DNA from: Sutcliffiella horikoshii DSM 8719
GTDB lineage: Bacteria > Bacillota > Bacilli > Bacillales > Bacillaceae_I
Length of the DNA: 64,000 bases
Reading direction: 5' to 3'
Assembly: GCA_001648575.1 (NCBI GenBank)
Contig: LQXN01000053.1
Span: forward strand, 1 to 64,000
Part shown: positions 45,867 through 54,671 of the stretch, in pieces
How positions within the stretch are numbered: position 1 is the first letter of the stretch
How the letters are laid out: every line of letters begins with the position of its first letter
Notes under the pieces: generated by a model
The model's input: the letters and a program-made list of their open reading frames with translations, nothing else
Told to the model about the DNA's origin: nothing
The model's database searches: none
Translations under genes and position numbers: made by a program

Positions 45867-48497
45867 TTGGCCAACAAATTAGTTTTGATTGATGGAAACT
45901 CGATTGCATACCGTGCTTTTTTTGCGTTGCCATTATTGAGTAATGAAAAAGGCATACATACCAATGCGATTTACGGTTTCACCATGATGCTCATGCGCAT
46001 TTTAGAAGAGGAAAAGCCAACACATATGCTTGTGGCTTTTGATGCAGGGAAAACGACTTTCCGTCATAAAACGTTTGGGGATTACAAAGGTGGCCGTCAA
46101 AAAACGCCACCGGAACTTTCTGAGCAATTTTCATTTCTTAGAGAACTTTTGGATGCATATAACATCAAGCGCTATGAATTGCCTGAATACGAAGCAGATG
46201 ATATCATCGGCACGCTTGCTCAACAGGCTGCAAAAGATGATTTCAAAGTGAAAATCATTTCGGGAGATAAGGACTTAACACAACTTGCAACCGAAAAAAT
46301 CACAGTGGATATCACGAAAAAAGGGATTACAGACGTTGACTCCTATACACCTGCTTTCATAGAAGAAAAATATGGTTTGAAAGTAGACCAAATCATTGAT
46401 ATGAAAGGTCTGATGGGAGATTCTTCAGATAATATCCCAGGTGTGCCTGGTGTCGGAGAGAAGACGGCCATCAAGCTCTTAAAAGAGTTTGGGACGATCG
46501 AAACACTACTAGAGTCCATTGATAAAGTCAGCGGTAAGAAGCTGAAGGAAAAGCTTGAGGACAATAAAGAACAAGCGATCATGAGTAAAGAGCTGGCCAC
46601 CATCATGACAGAAGCCCCTGTAGAAGTTACAGTCGAAGAGCTTATTTATGAAGGTTACGACAAGAAGAAAGTTGTCGATATTTTTAAAGAGCTCAGTTTC
46701 AATTCCCTCTTGGACAAGCTTGGAGAGGATAAAGAAACTGTCACAGAAGACCTCGAGGATATTACATTTGAAATTGTGGAAGAGGTCAAAGAAGAATACT
46801 TTGCAAAAGAGAACTTCTTCATGGTTGAGGTATTGGACGAAAATTACCACCGTGCAGATATCCAAGGAATAGCACTTGTCAATGAAACAGGGAATTATTT
46901 TATTCCAACAGAAGTGGCATTGGACTCGGAGGAATTTGCCGCATTTGCATCAGATTCCAAGACAAAGAAGACGGTGTTCGATGCGAAGAGAGCAATTGTT
47001 GCTTTGAAATGGAAAGGGATCGAATTGAACGGAATCGATTTTGATTTCATTATTGCATCCTATATTGTCAATCCTTCTGAAACATCCACCGACCTGGCTG
47101 AAATTGCCCGAAAAAAAGGCTATTATCAGCTTGAAACAGATGAAGCGGTCTATGGAAAAGGTGCAAAACGCGCTGTGCCTGACCAGCAGACAGTGGCTAA
47201 CCACCTTGTGCGGAAAACCTTTGCCATGCAAGAAATGAAGGAATCTTTCATTCATGAATTAAAGGACAATGAGCAGCTCGAACTGTTTGAAGAGCTCGAA
47301 ATGCCATTAACATTGGTACTTGGGGAAATGGAAGCGCTCGGTATCAAAGTGGATAAATCACGATTGGAAGAAATGAGAACGGACTTGGGTGAGAAACTGG
47401 ATGAAATTGAAGGAAAGATATTTGATCTTGCTGGTGAAAAATTCAATATAAATTCACCGAAGCAGTTAGGTGTCATCCTTTTTGAAAAGCTTGGACTGCC
47501 GCCAGTAAAGAAGACAAAGACAGGGTATTCCACTTCGGCGGATGTATTGGAAAAGTTGGCGGAAAAGCATGAAGTGATTCAACAAATCCTTCACTACCGT
47601 CAGCTTGGTAAATTAAAGTCCACTTATATCGAAGGTCTATTAAAAGTTATCCATAAGGATTCACATAAAATCCACACCCGCTTTAACCAGGCGTTGACGC
47701 AAACAGGTCGTCTCAGCTCCATTGATCCTAACCTGCAGAATATCCCGATCCGTTTAGAAGAAGGAAGAAAGATCAGAGAGGCATTCATTCCTTCACATGA
47801 AGACTGGGTCATATTCGCAGCTGATTATTCACAAATCGAATTACGGGTCCTAGCGCACATTGCGGGCGATGAAAAATTAATTGAGGCATTCAAAGAAGAT
47901 GCAGATATCCATACAAAAACGGCAATGGACGTATTCCATGTATCGGAGGATGAAGTCACTTCCAACATGCGCCGCCAGGCAAAAGCGGTTAACTTCGGAA
48001 TTGTTTATGGAATCAGTGACTACGGTCTTTCTCAAAGCCTTGGGATTACAAGGAAAGAAGCCAAACTGTTCATTGATCGTTATCTGGACAGTTTCCCGGG
48101 TGTTAAAGAATATATGGAAGACAGTGTCCTTGATGCAAAGGACAAGGGATATGTAACAACACTCCTTCACCGTCGCCGGTATCTGCCGGAGATCACTAGC
48201 AGCAACTTTAATCTGCGGAGTTTTGCTGAAAGAACGGCCATGAATACACCTATCCAAGGAAGTGCCGCAGATATCATCAAAAAAGCGATGATCGACATGG
48301 CCGCTAAATTGGAAGAAGAGAATATGCAGGCAAAAGTACTTCTGCAAGTGCACGATGAACTTGTATTTGAAGCCCCTGAAGAGGAAATAGAAAAATTGAA
48401 GAAAATCGTACCAGAAGTGATGGAACAAGCAGTGGAATTGAAGGTCCCGCTTAAAGTGGATTATTCTTATGGATCCACATGGTATGATGCAAAATAA
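45867..48497 (+). CDS. polA: DNA polymerase I
   Basis: This enzyme fills gaps in repair and removes RNA primers. The 876-residue protein has an N-terminal 5'-3' exonuclease domain (about 1-290, with LIDGNSIAYRAFFA, DGKK-like DAGKTTFRH and GDSSDNIPGVPGVGEKTA) and a central 3'-5' exonuclease fold. The latter lacks the first catalytic Asp (region VEVLDEN), as in the inactive Geobacillus enzyme. A polymerase domain with motif A (AADYSQIELRVLAH), motif B (RRQAKAVNFGIVYG) and motif C (VHDE) follows. The start is a TTG at 45867 after AAAGGAGGAG. Confidence 0.97.
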   Translation: MANKLVLIDGNSIAYRAFFALPLLSNEKGIHTNAIYGFTMMLMRILEEEKPTHMLVAFDAGKTTFRHKTFGDYKGGRQKTPPELSEQFSFLRELLDAYNIKRYELPEYEADDIIGTLAQQAAKDDFKVKIISGDKDLTQLATEKITVDITKKGITDVDSYTPAFIEEKYGLKVDQIIDMKGLMGDSSDNIPGVPGVGEKTAIKLLKEFGTIETLLESIDKVSGKKLKEKLEDNKEQAIMSKELATIMTEAPVEVTVEELIYEGYDKKKVVDIFKELSFNSLLDKLGEDKETVTEDLEDITFEIVEEVKEEYFAKENFFMVEVLDENYHRADIQGIALVNETGNYFIPTEVALDSEEFAAFASDSKTKKTVFDAKRAIVALKWKGIELNGIDFDFIIASYIVNPSETSTDLAEIARKKGYYQLETDEAVYGKGAKRAVPDQQTVANHLVRKTFAMQEMKESFIHELKDNEQLELFEELEMPLTLVLGEMEALGIKVDKSRLEEMRTDLGEKLDEIEGKIFDLAGEKFNINSPKQLGVILFEKLGLPPVKKTKTGYSTSADVLEKLAEKHEVIQQILHYRQLGKLKSTYIEGLLKVIHKDSHKIHTRFNQALTQTGRLSSIDPNLQNIPIRLEEGRKIREAFIPSHEDWVIFAADYSQIELRVLAHIAGDEKLIEAFKEDADIHTKTAMDVFHVSEDEVTSNMRRQAKAVNFGIVYGISDYGLSQSLGITRKEAKLFIDRYLDSFPGVKEYMEDSVLDAKDKGYVTTLLHRRRYLPEITSSNFNLRSFAERTAMNTPIQGSAADIIKKAMIDMAAKLEEENMQAKVLLQVHDELVFEAPEEEIEKLKKIVPEVMEQAVELKVPLKVDYSYGSTWYDAK

Positions 48498-48538
48498 TTT
48501 TTTAGAAAAAGCCAAGCTATAAGAGGATGTGTGTTACC

Positions 48539-49375
48539 ATGCCTGAACTACCAGAGGTTGAAACCGTCAGAAAAACGCTGGTTCAGCTTGTGAAAGGAAA
48601 AACGATCAGTGAAGTAAAAGTTCTATGGCCGAAAATGATTAAGGAACCAGATGATTCCATTCTTTTCGAAAAGATGCTCATTGGGCAGGAAATCCTGGAT
48701 GTAGGCAGAAGGGGAAAGTTCCTTCTGTTCTATCTCAATGATTATTGCATGGTATCCCATCTGAGGATGGAGGGTAAGTACGGCTTGTTCAAGAAAGAGG
48801 AGCCGGCCAATAAACATACACATGTTTTCTTCTATTTTGAGGATGGGACAGAACTTCGTTATCAGGATGTACGGAAATTTGGTACGCTTCACCTTTATAA
48901 AAAAGGGGAGGAGTTGGCAGCGAAGTCGCTTGTCAGCCTGGGACCTGAGCCGTTTGAAGAGGAGTTCAACCTGGAACTTCTGAAGTTTAGACTTGCAAAA
49001 ACGAACAGAAACATCAAAGCCGTACTCTTAGATCAGACTGTAGTCGTCGGACTCGGCAACATTTATGTCGATGAAGCGTTGTTCCGTGCCGGAATACATC
49101 CAGAGCGCACGGCAAACAGCCTGGACGAGGAAGAGCTGACAGAGCTGCAACGTGAAATTGTCCTAACCCTCCAGGAAGCTGTAGATAAAGGAGGAAGTAC
49201 AATTCGTTCCTACGTCAACTCACAAGGGCAGATCGGCATGTTCCAGCTTGAGCTATTCGTTTATGGACGCAAAGGGGAACCATGCCGAAAATGCGGCCAT
49301 GAGATTGAAAAGACAGTTGTAGCAGGCAGAGGCACGCATACCTGTCCAAATTGCCAGCCACGGAACGTTAGGTAA
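48539..49375 (+). CDS. mutM: Formamidopyrimidine-DNA glycosylase (Fpg/MutM)
   Basis: This glycosylase/AP lyase removes 8-oxoguanine and ring-opened purines. The 278-residue protein begins MPELPEVETVR, where the processed N-terminal Pro is the nucleophile. It has the H2TH region with QTVVVGLGNIYVDEALF, and a C-terminal zinc finger with cysteines in PCRKCGHEIEK and HTCPNCQ. The ATG at 48539 is required to put Pro at position 2; the frame upstream (GTG 48527) would bury it. It follows polA by 41 bases and is probably co-transcribed. Confidence 0.96.
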   Translation: MPELPEVETVRKTLVQLVKGKTISEVKVLWPKMIKEPDDSILFEKMLIGQEILDVGRRGKFLLFYLNDYCMVSHLRMEGKYGLFKKEEPANKHTHVFFYFEDGTELRYQDVRKFGTLHLYKKGEELAAKSLVSLGPEPFEEEFNLELLKFRLAKTNRNIKAVLLDQTVVVGLGNIYVDEALFRAGIHPERTANSLDEEELTELQREIVLTLQEAVDKGGSTIRSYVNSQGQIGMFQLELFVYGRKGEPCRKCGHEIEKTVVAGRGTHTCPNCQPRNVR

Positions 49376-49472
49376 CGGGAAGTTAAACAAAGTCACTCCA
49401 TTAAAACATTAGCACACATCGAATGGGCTCCTGCCATATACTATCGTAGTGATAGTTAGGGAGGAGCTCTAT

Positions 49473-50114
49473 ATGATTCCATACATCTCGCTTATCCTAT
49501 TAGCTTTTGCAGTTAGTCTGGATAGCTTCAGTGTCGGGCTGACATATGGCCTAAGAAAAATGCATATGCCACTAAGATCCATCAGTATTATTGCGTGCTG
49601 CTCGGCAGTCTCGCTTTTGCTTGCCATGCTTGTTGGCACCATACTTATGAATTTTCTCTCCCCTGCTTTTGCAGAGACAATCGGTGGAAGTATTCTGATA
49701 CTGCTCGGAATATGGGTTCTTTATCAATTCTTCCGTGCCAGTACAGCCAATGACGCCACTACATTTGTGGATGAACGGATCCTGTTTAATCTTGAAATCA
49801 AATCATTGGGGGTAGTCATCAATATTTTGAGGAAACCGACTGAAGCCGATTTTGACCGTTCGGGATCGATTACTGGACTGGAGGCTTTTTTTCTTGGAGT
49901 AGCTTTGTCTTTGGATGCATTTGGAGCGGGTATCGGTGCAGCCTTATTAGGATATTCCCCTTGGCTGATGGCGATTTCGGTTGCGGTGATGAGCTCGTTG
50001 TTTGTCATTACAGGGATAAAGTTGGGGAAAATTTTTTCCGCTGTTTCATGGATCAATAAATTTTCATTTTTACCTGGTGTTTTACTTATCATTATCGGTA
50101 TTATTAAAATGTGA
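49473..50114 (+). CDS. ytaF: Sporulation membrane protein YtaF (MntP-like fold)
   Basis: This 213-residue membrane protein has six hydrophobic helices in two halves. Each half carries a conserved acidic motif, AVSLDSFSVG near 13-22 and ALSLDAFGAGIGAAL near 141-155, the inverted-repeat pattern of MntP/YtaF transporters. Between them is a cytoplasmic loop with a KPTEADFDRSGSITGLEA segment that resembles a calcium-binding loop. YtaF is linked to sporulation in B. subtilis. The ATG at 49473 is 8 bases after GGGAGGAG. Confidence 0.9.
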   Translation: MIPYISLILLAFAVSLDSFSVGLTYGLRKMHMPLRSISIIACCSAVSLLLAMLVGTILMNFLSPAFAETIGGSILILLGIWVLYQFFRASTANDATTFVDERILFNLEIKSLGVVINILRKPTEADFDRSGSITGLEAFFLGVALSLDAFGAGIGAALLGYSPWLMAISVAVMSSLFVITGIKLGKIFSAVSWINKFSFLPGVLLIIIGIIKM

Positions 50115-50319
50115 ACAAGACTAGAGGAGACTGTTGGGTGCAGTCTCTCTTTTTAAAAGGCTCTTTTCTCAAAGGTTGTTGCATACAAAGTCTTAAATTG
50201 GCTAGTAGTATACTTAGCGCAACAGGGAAAAGAACATGACAGTAAGTAATATAACGGGTTGATAGGGAAATATAAGCAACACAGTATACTATAACAGCCA
50301 TTAAAAAGGAGGAGTGGAC

Positions 50320-50916
50320 ATGCCTTTGATCATAGGCCTTACGGGTGGGATCGCAAGCGGGAAAAGTACAGTAGCCAATATGCTTCGGGATAAAAGCATA
50401 CCGATTGTAGACGCAGATGTTGTAGCACGTGAAGTTGTCGAAATCGGCACTGATTCATATAAAAAGTTGGTCAGTGAATTTGGGCAAGAAATATTAAATA
50501 GCGACAAAACATTAAACCGCCCAAAGCTTGGCAGTATTATTTTTCAGGATCAGGAGAAACGGGAAAAGCTCAATAGCATCATGCATCCAAGCATCAGAAC
50601 CAGCATGAAGGAAAAGACGCAGAAATATATAGAAGATGGACATGAAGTGGTAGTAATGGATATCCCCTTACTGTTTGAAAGCAAGCTCACTCATCTTGTG
50701 GACAAGACACTACTTGTCTTTGTTACCGAGAAAACCCAACTCAAACGATTGATGGAACGTAACGATTTAACAGAAAAGGAAGCAACAGACAGAATACAAT
50801 CCCAGATGCCCCTTTCCGAAAAAGTGAAGCTCTCCCATGCTGTAATAGACAACAACGGCTCCCTAACCAAAACAGAACAACAACTAAATGAGATACTAGA
50901 TGAATGGGAGGTTTAA
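50320..50916 (+). CDS. coaE: Dephospho-CoA kinase
   Basis: This is the last step of coenzyme A synthesis. The 198-residue protein has the P-loop GLTGGIASGKST near the N-terminus, VDADVVAREVV, MDIPLLFESKL with the catalytic Asp/Glu environment, and the lid segment RLMERNDLTEKEATDRIQSQM. The ATG at 50320 is 7 bases after AAGGAGG; the GTG at 50314 lies too near the ribosome-binding site. It follows ytaF, as in B. subtilis. Confidence 0.95.
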   Translation: MPLIIGLTGGIASGKSTVANMLRDKSIPIVDADVVAREVVEIGTDSYKKLVSEFGQEILNSDKTLNRPKLGSIIFQDQEKREKLNSIMHPSIRTSMKEKTQKYIEDGHEVVVMDIPLLFESKLTHLVDKTLLVFVTEKTQLKRLMERNDLTEKEATDRIQSQMPLSEKVKLSHAVIDNNGSLTKTEQQLNEILDEWEV

Positions 50917-50960
50917 GATTTCCACTAAGTATGTTAACCCTAGATGATTGATGTGTAATC

Positions 50961-51075
50961 CGTGAGACTCCTTGAAAATGCTAGCGCATTTTCTTCGTGC
51001 GATGAATTGCTACCGTAGTCTTCCTTGTCCTGCGGGAGGAAGGGACAGGGAAGACCCCGCAACGAAGGAGGCCAC
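50961..51075 (+). repeat. Partial dispersed repeat with hairpin module (copy H)
   Basis: It contains GACTCCTTGAAAATGCTAGCGCATTTTCTTCGTGCGATGAATTGCT, also present at 58563-58608 with few changes. This is followed by type 1 core TTGTCCTGCGGGAGGAAGGGACAGGGAAGACCCCGC. The 3' half of the core is missing. Confidence 0.75.
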
Positions 51076-51107
51076 TGATAAACCCAATAACTTATCACCC
51101 TAATGAT

Positions 51108-51250
51108 TTCTAGCTGTTGATTGGAGCAAAAGGTGAAGACTCCTGCGGGGGGATAGCGACAATCTAGAGACCCCGCAGGGCGCAGCCCAAGGAGGCTCAA
51201 GGTCGCCCCGCGGAAAGCGCAGCCTTTTGTGGAAATCAACAGCGGTATTA
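51108..51250 (+). repeat. Dispersed palindromic repeat, type 2 (copy I)
   Basis: The ends are TCTAGCTGTTGATTGGAGCA and GGAAATCAACAGCGGTAT. The core has GACTCCTGCGGGGGGATAGCG, GAGACCCCGCAGGGCGCAGCCC, AGGAGGCTCAAGGTCGCCCCGCGGAAAGCG. Confidence 0.88.
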
Positions 51251-51287
51251 GCCAAATCATTAGAATAATGTACTTTTTCAGTGGCCT

Positions 51288-51354
51288 TCAACGAAGTGAG
51301 GAGGCTTCCGGACCGCCCGTGGAAAGCGAACGGCTGAAACGGAAATCAACAGCT
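51288..51354 (+). repeat. Partial dispersed repeat, 3' half of type 1 (copy J)
   Basis: AACGAAGTGAGGAGGCTTCCGGACCGCCCGTGGAAAGCGAACGGC and a terminal GGAAATCAACAGCT match the right half of the family. The left half is absent. Confidence 0.75.
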
Positions 51355-51394
51355 TTACGACAACATAAATTAGCTTTTGCTATAGAGTATAGTC

Positions 51395-51437
51395 TGAGGG
51401 CATATCCAAAAATAGGGGTATGCCCTTTTTTTATTTT
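51395..51437 (+). terminator. Possible terminator before the gapB promoter
   Basis: A hairpin GGGCATA / TATGCCC followed by TTTTTTTATTTTTT. It ends transcripts entering from the repeat cluster. Confidence 0.8.
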
Positions 51438-51441
51438 TTAC

Positions 51442-51471
51442 ATGACATATTGAATTCAATTATGTTATACT
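51442..51471 (+). promoter_or_regulatory. gapB promoter with CcpN-type operator
   Basis: ATGACA (51442-51447), an 18-base spacer and TATACT (51466-51471) form a sigma-A promoter. The bases 51461-51471, TATGTTATACT, match the CcpN operator consensus TRTGHYATAYW (from memory) at every position and overlap the -10 box. CcpN represses gapB during glycolysis in B. subtilis. Confidence 0.65.
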
Positions 51472-51527
51472 AATTGCAGGATAAAAGATTAATAAGTATA
51501 ACATATATACAGAAATGGGGAATTTGC

Positions 51528-52559
51528 ATGAAGGCAAAGGTTGCAATTAATGGGTTTGGACGAATTGGGAGAATGGTATTCAGACGTGCCATCCAAGAGG
51601 AAGGTTTAAATATTGTTGCAATCAATGCGAGCTATCCAGCGGAAACGCTAGCTCACCTTATTAAGTATGACACAAATCATGGACGTTTTGATGCGGATGT
51701 ATACGCACAAGACGATGCCTTAATTGTAAATGGAAAGCGTATTCAACTAGTGAATAACCGTAACCCAGAAGAGCTTCCATGGAAAGAAATGAATATCGAT
51801 ATTGTTATTGAAGCAACAGGGAAATTCAATTCCCGTGATAAAGCGGCTCTTCATCTGCAAGCCGGTGCGAAACGTGTTGTATTGACTGCACCAGGAAAGA
51901 ATGAAGATGTAACGATAGTGATGGGTGTAAATGAAGAAGTATTGGATATGAATGAGCACTATGTCATTTCAAACGCTTCATGTACCACAAACTGCTTGGC
52001 GCCGGTTGTAAAGGTACTGGATCAGCAATTTGGCATTGAAAATGGATTGATGACAACCGTCCATGCCTATACAAATGACCAAAAGAACATTGATAACCCG
52101 CATAAGGATCTACGTCGTGCAAGAGCATGCGGACAGTCCATCATCCCTACTTCCACAGGTGCTGCAAAAGCGTTATCTCTTGTGCTGCCACACTTAAAAG
52201 GAAAATTACATGGAATGGCACTCCGGGTACCAACACCAAACGTTTCCTTGGTTGACCTGGTTGTGGACTTAAAAAAACCTGTGACTGTAGATGAAGTAAA
52301 CGATGCATTCCAAAGGGCTTCCATCGGTACCTTGGACGGAATTCTAGGAGTGACAATGGAACCACTTGTATCTGTTGATTTCAACACCAATCCACATTCT
52401 GCAATCATTGACGGACTCTCCACAATGGTCATGGGGGACACGAAGGTGAAAGTTTTGGCTTGGTATGATAATGAGTGGGGTTATTCCTGCAGAGTAGTAG
52501 ATCTTGTCCATTTCGTAGCAGAAAAAATGATGGAATCCAACGAGGTAATGGCAGGATAA
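51528..52559 (+). CDS. gapB: Glyceraldehyde-3-phosphate dehydrogenase, gluconeogenic GapB
   Basis: This NADP-dependent enzyme acts in gluconeogenesis. The 343-residue protein has the Rossmann motif [14 protein letters not shown], the nucleophile Cys152 in [13 protein letters not shown], and [15 protein letters not shown] at the C-terminus. After the second beta strand it reads INASYPAET, without the Asp that NAD-specific GapA has, which supports NADP preference. The ATG at 51528 gives an N-terminus matching the family; the longer frame has none. Its terminator is split by element D. Confidence 0.96.
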   Translation: MKAKVAINGFGRIGRMVFRRAIQEEGLNIVAINASYPAETLAHLIKYDTNHGRFDADVYAQDDALIVNGKRIQLVNNRNPEELPWKEMNIDIVIEATGKFNSRDKAALHLQAGAKRVVLTAPGKNEDVTIVMGVNEEVLDMNEHYVISNASCTTNCLAPVVKVLDQQFGIENGLMTTVHAYTNDQKNIDNPHKDLRRARACGQSIIPTSTGAAKALSLVLPHLKGKLHGMALRVPTPNVSLVDLVVDLKKPVTVDEVNDAFQRASIGTLDGILGVTMEPLVSVDFNTNPHSAIIDGLSTMVMGDTKVKVLAWYDNEWGYSCRVVDLVHFVAEKMMESNEVMAG

Positions 52560-52585
52560 CAAACAACCAATAAAAGGATAAATGT

Positions 52586-52614
52586 AAGCGGTTAACATTC
52601 TCTGTTAATCGCTT
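52586..52614 (+). repeat. Duplicated terminator hairpin, proximal copy (flank of element D)
   Basis: AAGCGGTTAACA / TGTTAATCGCTT forms a hairpin just after gapB without a T-run. It matches 52835-52863 at 28 of 29 positions. Confidence 0.9.
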
Positions 52615-52831
52615 CAGTGTGTATACAAAGTTATTTTATCTTTGAGATATGCAATAACCTGTGTTGATCGTAGTGGAAGGCGCGCAGACTTCTGCGGGAG
52701 GAAGGGACAAGGAAGACCCCGCAGGGCGAAAGCCCGAGGAGGCTTCCGGACCGCCCGCGAAAAGCGAAGCGCCTGGAACGAAGATCAACAGCAGGATGCA
52801 AATTTAAAAATATTTAGGGCTTTGTCAACAG
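52615..52831 (+). mobile_element. MITE-like element, complete copy D, inserted in a terminator
   Basis: About 217 bases, beginning CAGTGTGTATACAAAG and ending GGGCTTTGTCAACAGT. The core runs from GTGTTGATCGTAGTGGAAGG to CGAAGATCAACAG. It is nearly identical to copy B in reverse complement. The gapB terminator hairpin is present on both sides. Confidence 0.85.
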
Positions 52832-52834
52832 TCT

Positions 52835-52868
52835 GAAGCGGTTAACATTCTCTGTTAACCGCTTTTTG
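52835..52868 (+). terminator. gapB terminator, distal copy (flank of element D)
   Basis: A hairpin AAGCGGTTAACA / TGTTAACCGCTT is followed by TTT. It is the downstream member of the duplicated pair. Confidence 0.8.
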
Positions 52869-52973
52869 GCATGCTTTCGCAATATGTACCGTTAAAGAAG
52901 GAAGTTATAATAGATTTTTTATTCTTCCACTCTATAAATCTCAGCTTGCTAGAAAAAAAGTCTTAAATGCCTG

Positions 52974-53002
52974 TTGCAAAACTAAAATAAAAGCATTATA
53001 CT
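52974..53002 (+). promoter_or_regulatory. Probable sigma-A promoter of speD
   Basis: TTGCAA (52974-52979), a 17-base spacer and TATACT (52997-53002). It predicts an untranslated leader of about 145 bases before speD, containing an inverted repeat GTTAG / CTAAC around 53048-53069. Confidence 0.6.
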
Positions 53003-53152
53003 ATTTTTCGTGAACTTCTTGAAACGGTTATGTGGCTACTTAAAGGGTTAGGACCTCTCTGGACTAACTTTCCCCCGTGGTAGTAATACATCAATCACTC
53101 TTCACCTTTGAGGAATTCATGTATTTTAAAAAATGAAAAGGGGGAACGTGAG

Positions 53153-53527
53153 ATGGAAACAGTAGGTCGTCACGTTATTTCAGAATTATGGGGTTGCGAT
53201 TTTGACAAATTGAATGATATGGATTACATCGAAAAGACATTTGTCGATGCTGCATTAAAATCAGGTGCAGAAGTAAGAGAGGTAGCTTTTCATAAGTTTG
53301 CACCTCAAGGGGTAAGCGGAGTAGTCATTATTTCCGAATCCCACTTAACAATCCATAGCTTTCCAGAGCACGGATATGCAAGTATCGATGTATATACATG
53401 TGGAGAATTAGATCCTAATATTTCAGCTGACTATATTGCGACTGCTTTAAATGCTCAGACACGTGAAACAATCGAACTTCCACGTGGAATGGGTCCTGTT
53501 CGAGTAAACAAAGCAAAAGCTCTTTAA
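53153..53527 (+). CDS. speD: S-adenosylmethionine decarboxylase proenzyme SpeD
   Basis: This enzyme makes decarboxylated SAM for spermidine synthesis. The 124-residue proenzyme cleaves itself between Glu62 and Ser63 in ISESHLTIH, turning Ser63 into the pyruvoyl cofactor. His68 and Cys83 are the other conserved catalytic residues. This is the short class 1B bacterial form. The ATG at 53153 follows AAGGGGGAACGTGAG. The long leader and its own promoter and terminator make it monocistronic. Confidence 0.95.
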   Translation: METVGRHVISELWGCDFDKLNDMDYIEKTFVDAALKSGAEVREVAFHKFAPQGVSGVVIISESHLTIHSFPEHGYASIDVYTCGELDPNISADYIATALNAQTRETIELPRGMGPVRVNKAKAL

Positions 53528-53552
53528 AATTATAACTAAATGCATTAAAATA

Positions 53553-53584
53553 AAAAGAGGTGTATAGCATGCACCTCTTTTTAT
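53553..53584 (+). terminator. Intrinsic terminator of speD
   Basis: A hairpin AAAGAGGTG / CACCTCTTT is followed by TT. Confidence 0.85.
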
Positions 53585-53641
53585 TATACTCAAAATACAC
53601 TATACATAAATAATTCACCGATAAGGGGTTGTCAGGTTAAA

Positions 53642-54049
53642 GTGGGAGCAATGCAGAAGTTAAAAGGTGTTATGACAAATCATTCGGAAACAAGGGAAAA
53701 TCATTCAGAAGAAGAGCTTCGCAGTCGATATTATAAAACTACCAATAAAAATGCGATGAAAGCATTACAGGAACTTTTTAAAACTATGGACGGTGCAACG
53801 ATAAAGTCCGTTTCCGAGGAACATGGGGAAATAGCTGTGCAATGGACAAAAGGCAGGAAGGCTTTTGTGATAGCTACAGTCATTTCTGTCCGCCCTTTTG
53901 AAACTGCAGTCGATTTCTCGGTTACCACAGAGACCAAACTCTTGCCGTTCGATTTTGGATACAGTCGCTCATTGATCAAGCATATGTATGACCGGATTGA
54001 TAAATCGATGATCTATATTGGCTCCGGACTCAATTCGGGGAAAAAGTAG
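53642..54049 (+). CDS. Conserved cytosolic protein of unknown function
   Basis: I cannot name this 135-residue soluble protein. The first 30 residues are hydrophilic and variable. The rest (about 35-130) looks like a compact alpha/beta domain with an IAVQWTKGRKAFVIATVISVRPFETAVDFSVTT stretch. The start is uncertain: GTG 53642 and ATG 53651 are both possible, and neither has a strong ribosome-binding site. It lies 24 bases before nrdR and may be co-transcribed with it. Confidence 0.7.
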   Translation: MGAMQKLKGVMTNHSETRENHSEEELRSRYYKTTNKNAMKALQELFKTMDGATIKSVSEEHGEIAVQWTKGRKAFVIATVISVRPFETAVDFSVTTETKLLPFDFGYSRSLIKHMYDRIDKSMIYIGSGLNSGKK

Positions 54050-54073
54050 ATTGGAAACGGAGTTGAAACCATC

Positions 54074-54535
54074 ATGAAATGTCCTGCGTGTAACCATAAC
54101 GGGACCAAAGTATTAGATTCACGACCAGTAGAAGAGGGGCGTTCCATAAGGAGGAGACGGGAGTGCGAGTCTTGCTCCTATCGTTTTACAACGTTTGAAA
54201 AAGTGGAAGAAATGCCGCTGATTGTCGTGAAAAAAGAAGGAATCCGCGAAGAGTTCAGTAGAGAAAAAGTGTTAAGGGGGCTTATCCGTGCATGCGAGAA
54301 AAGACCTGTAGCACTTAAACAGCTAGAAGACATTGTGGTGGAAGTGGAAAAGGAATTAAGGAATATTGGTATCTCGGAAGTGAAAAGCGATATGGTCGGA
54401 GAAATGGTAATGGAACGTTTATCAAAAATTGATGAAGTGGCATATGTCCGTTTTGCCTCTGTATACCGTCAGTTTAAAGATATCAATGTCTTTTTAGATG
54501 AGCTGAAGGAAATCATCGAAAAGGAACGAAAATAA
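54074..54535 (+). CDS. nrdR: Transcriptional repressor NrdR
   Basis: This repressor controls ribonucleotide reductase genes in response to ATP/dATP. The 153-residue protein has an N-terminal zinc ribbon (cysteines 3, 6, 31 and 34: MKCPAC and ECESCSYRF) and an ATP-cone domain (about 49-139) with [29 protein letters not shown]. It precedes dnaB, as in B. subtilis (ytcG). Confidence 0.97.
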   Translation: MKCPACNHNGTKVLDSRPVEEGRSIRRRRECESCSYRFTTFEKVEEMPLIVVKKEGIREEFSREKVLRGLIRACEKRPVALKQLEDIVVEVEKELRNIGISEVKSDMVGEMVMERLSKIDEVAYVRFASVYRQFKDINVFLDELKEIIEKERK

Positions 54536-54671
54536 AAGGTTCATTACTCGGTTAGTTTGAGAATGAATACAGTCAATAAGTATGACACAATAAGGAACCC
54601 TATGTAAGAGAGGAAATAGTATGCCTCTCTTTTTCGATTGAAATATTTTCTTAAGAAAGGTTTGGAGTATC

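Noticed and set aside
53003-53152. Known SAM riboswitch before speD
   Set aside because: I do not see the conserved core of the SAM-I or other SAM riboswitch classes; only an unassigned structured leader is proposed.
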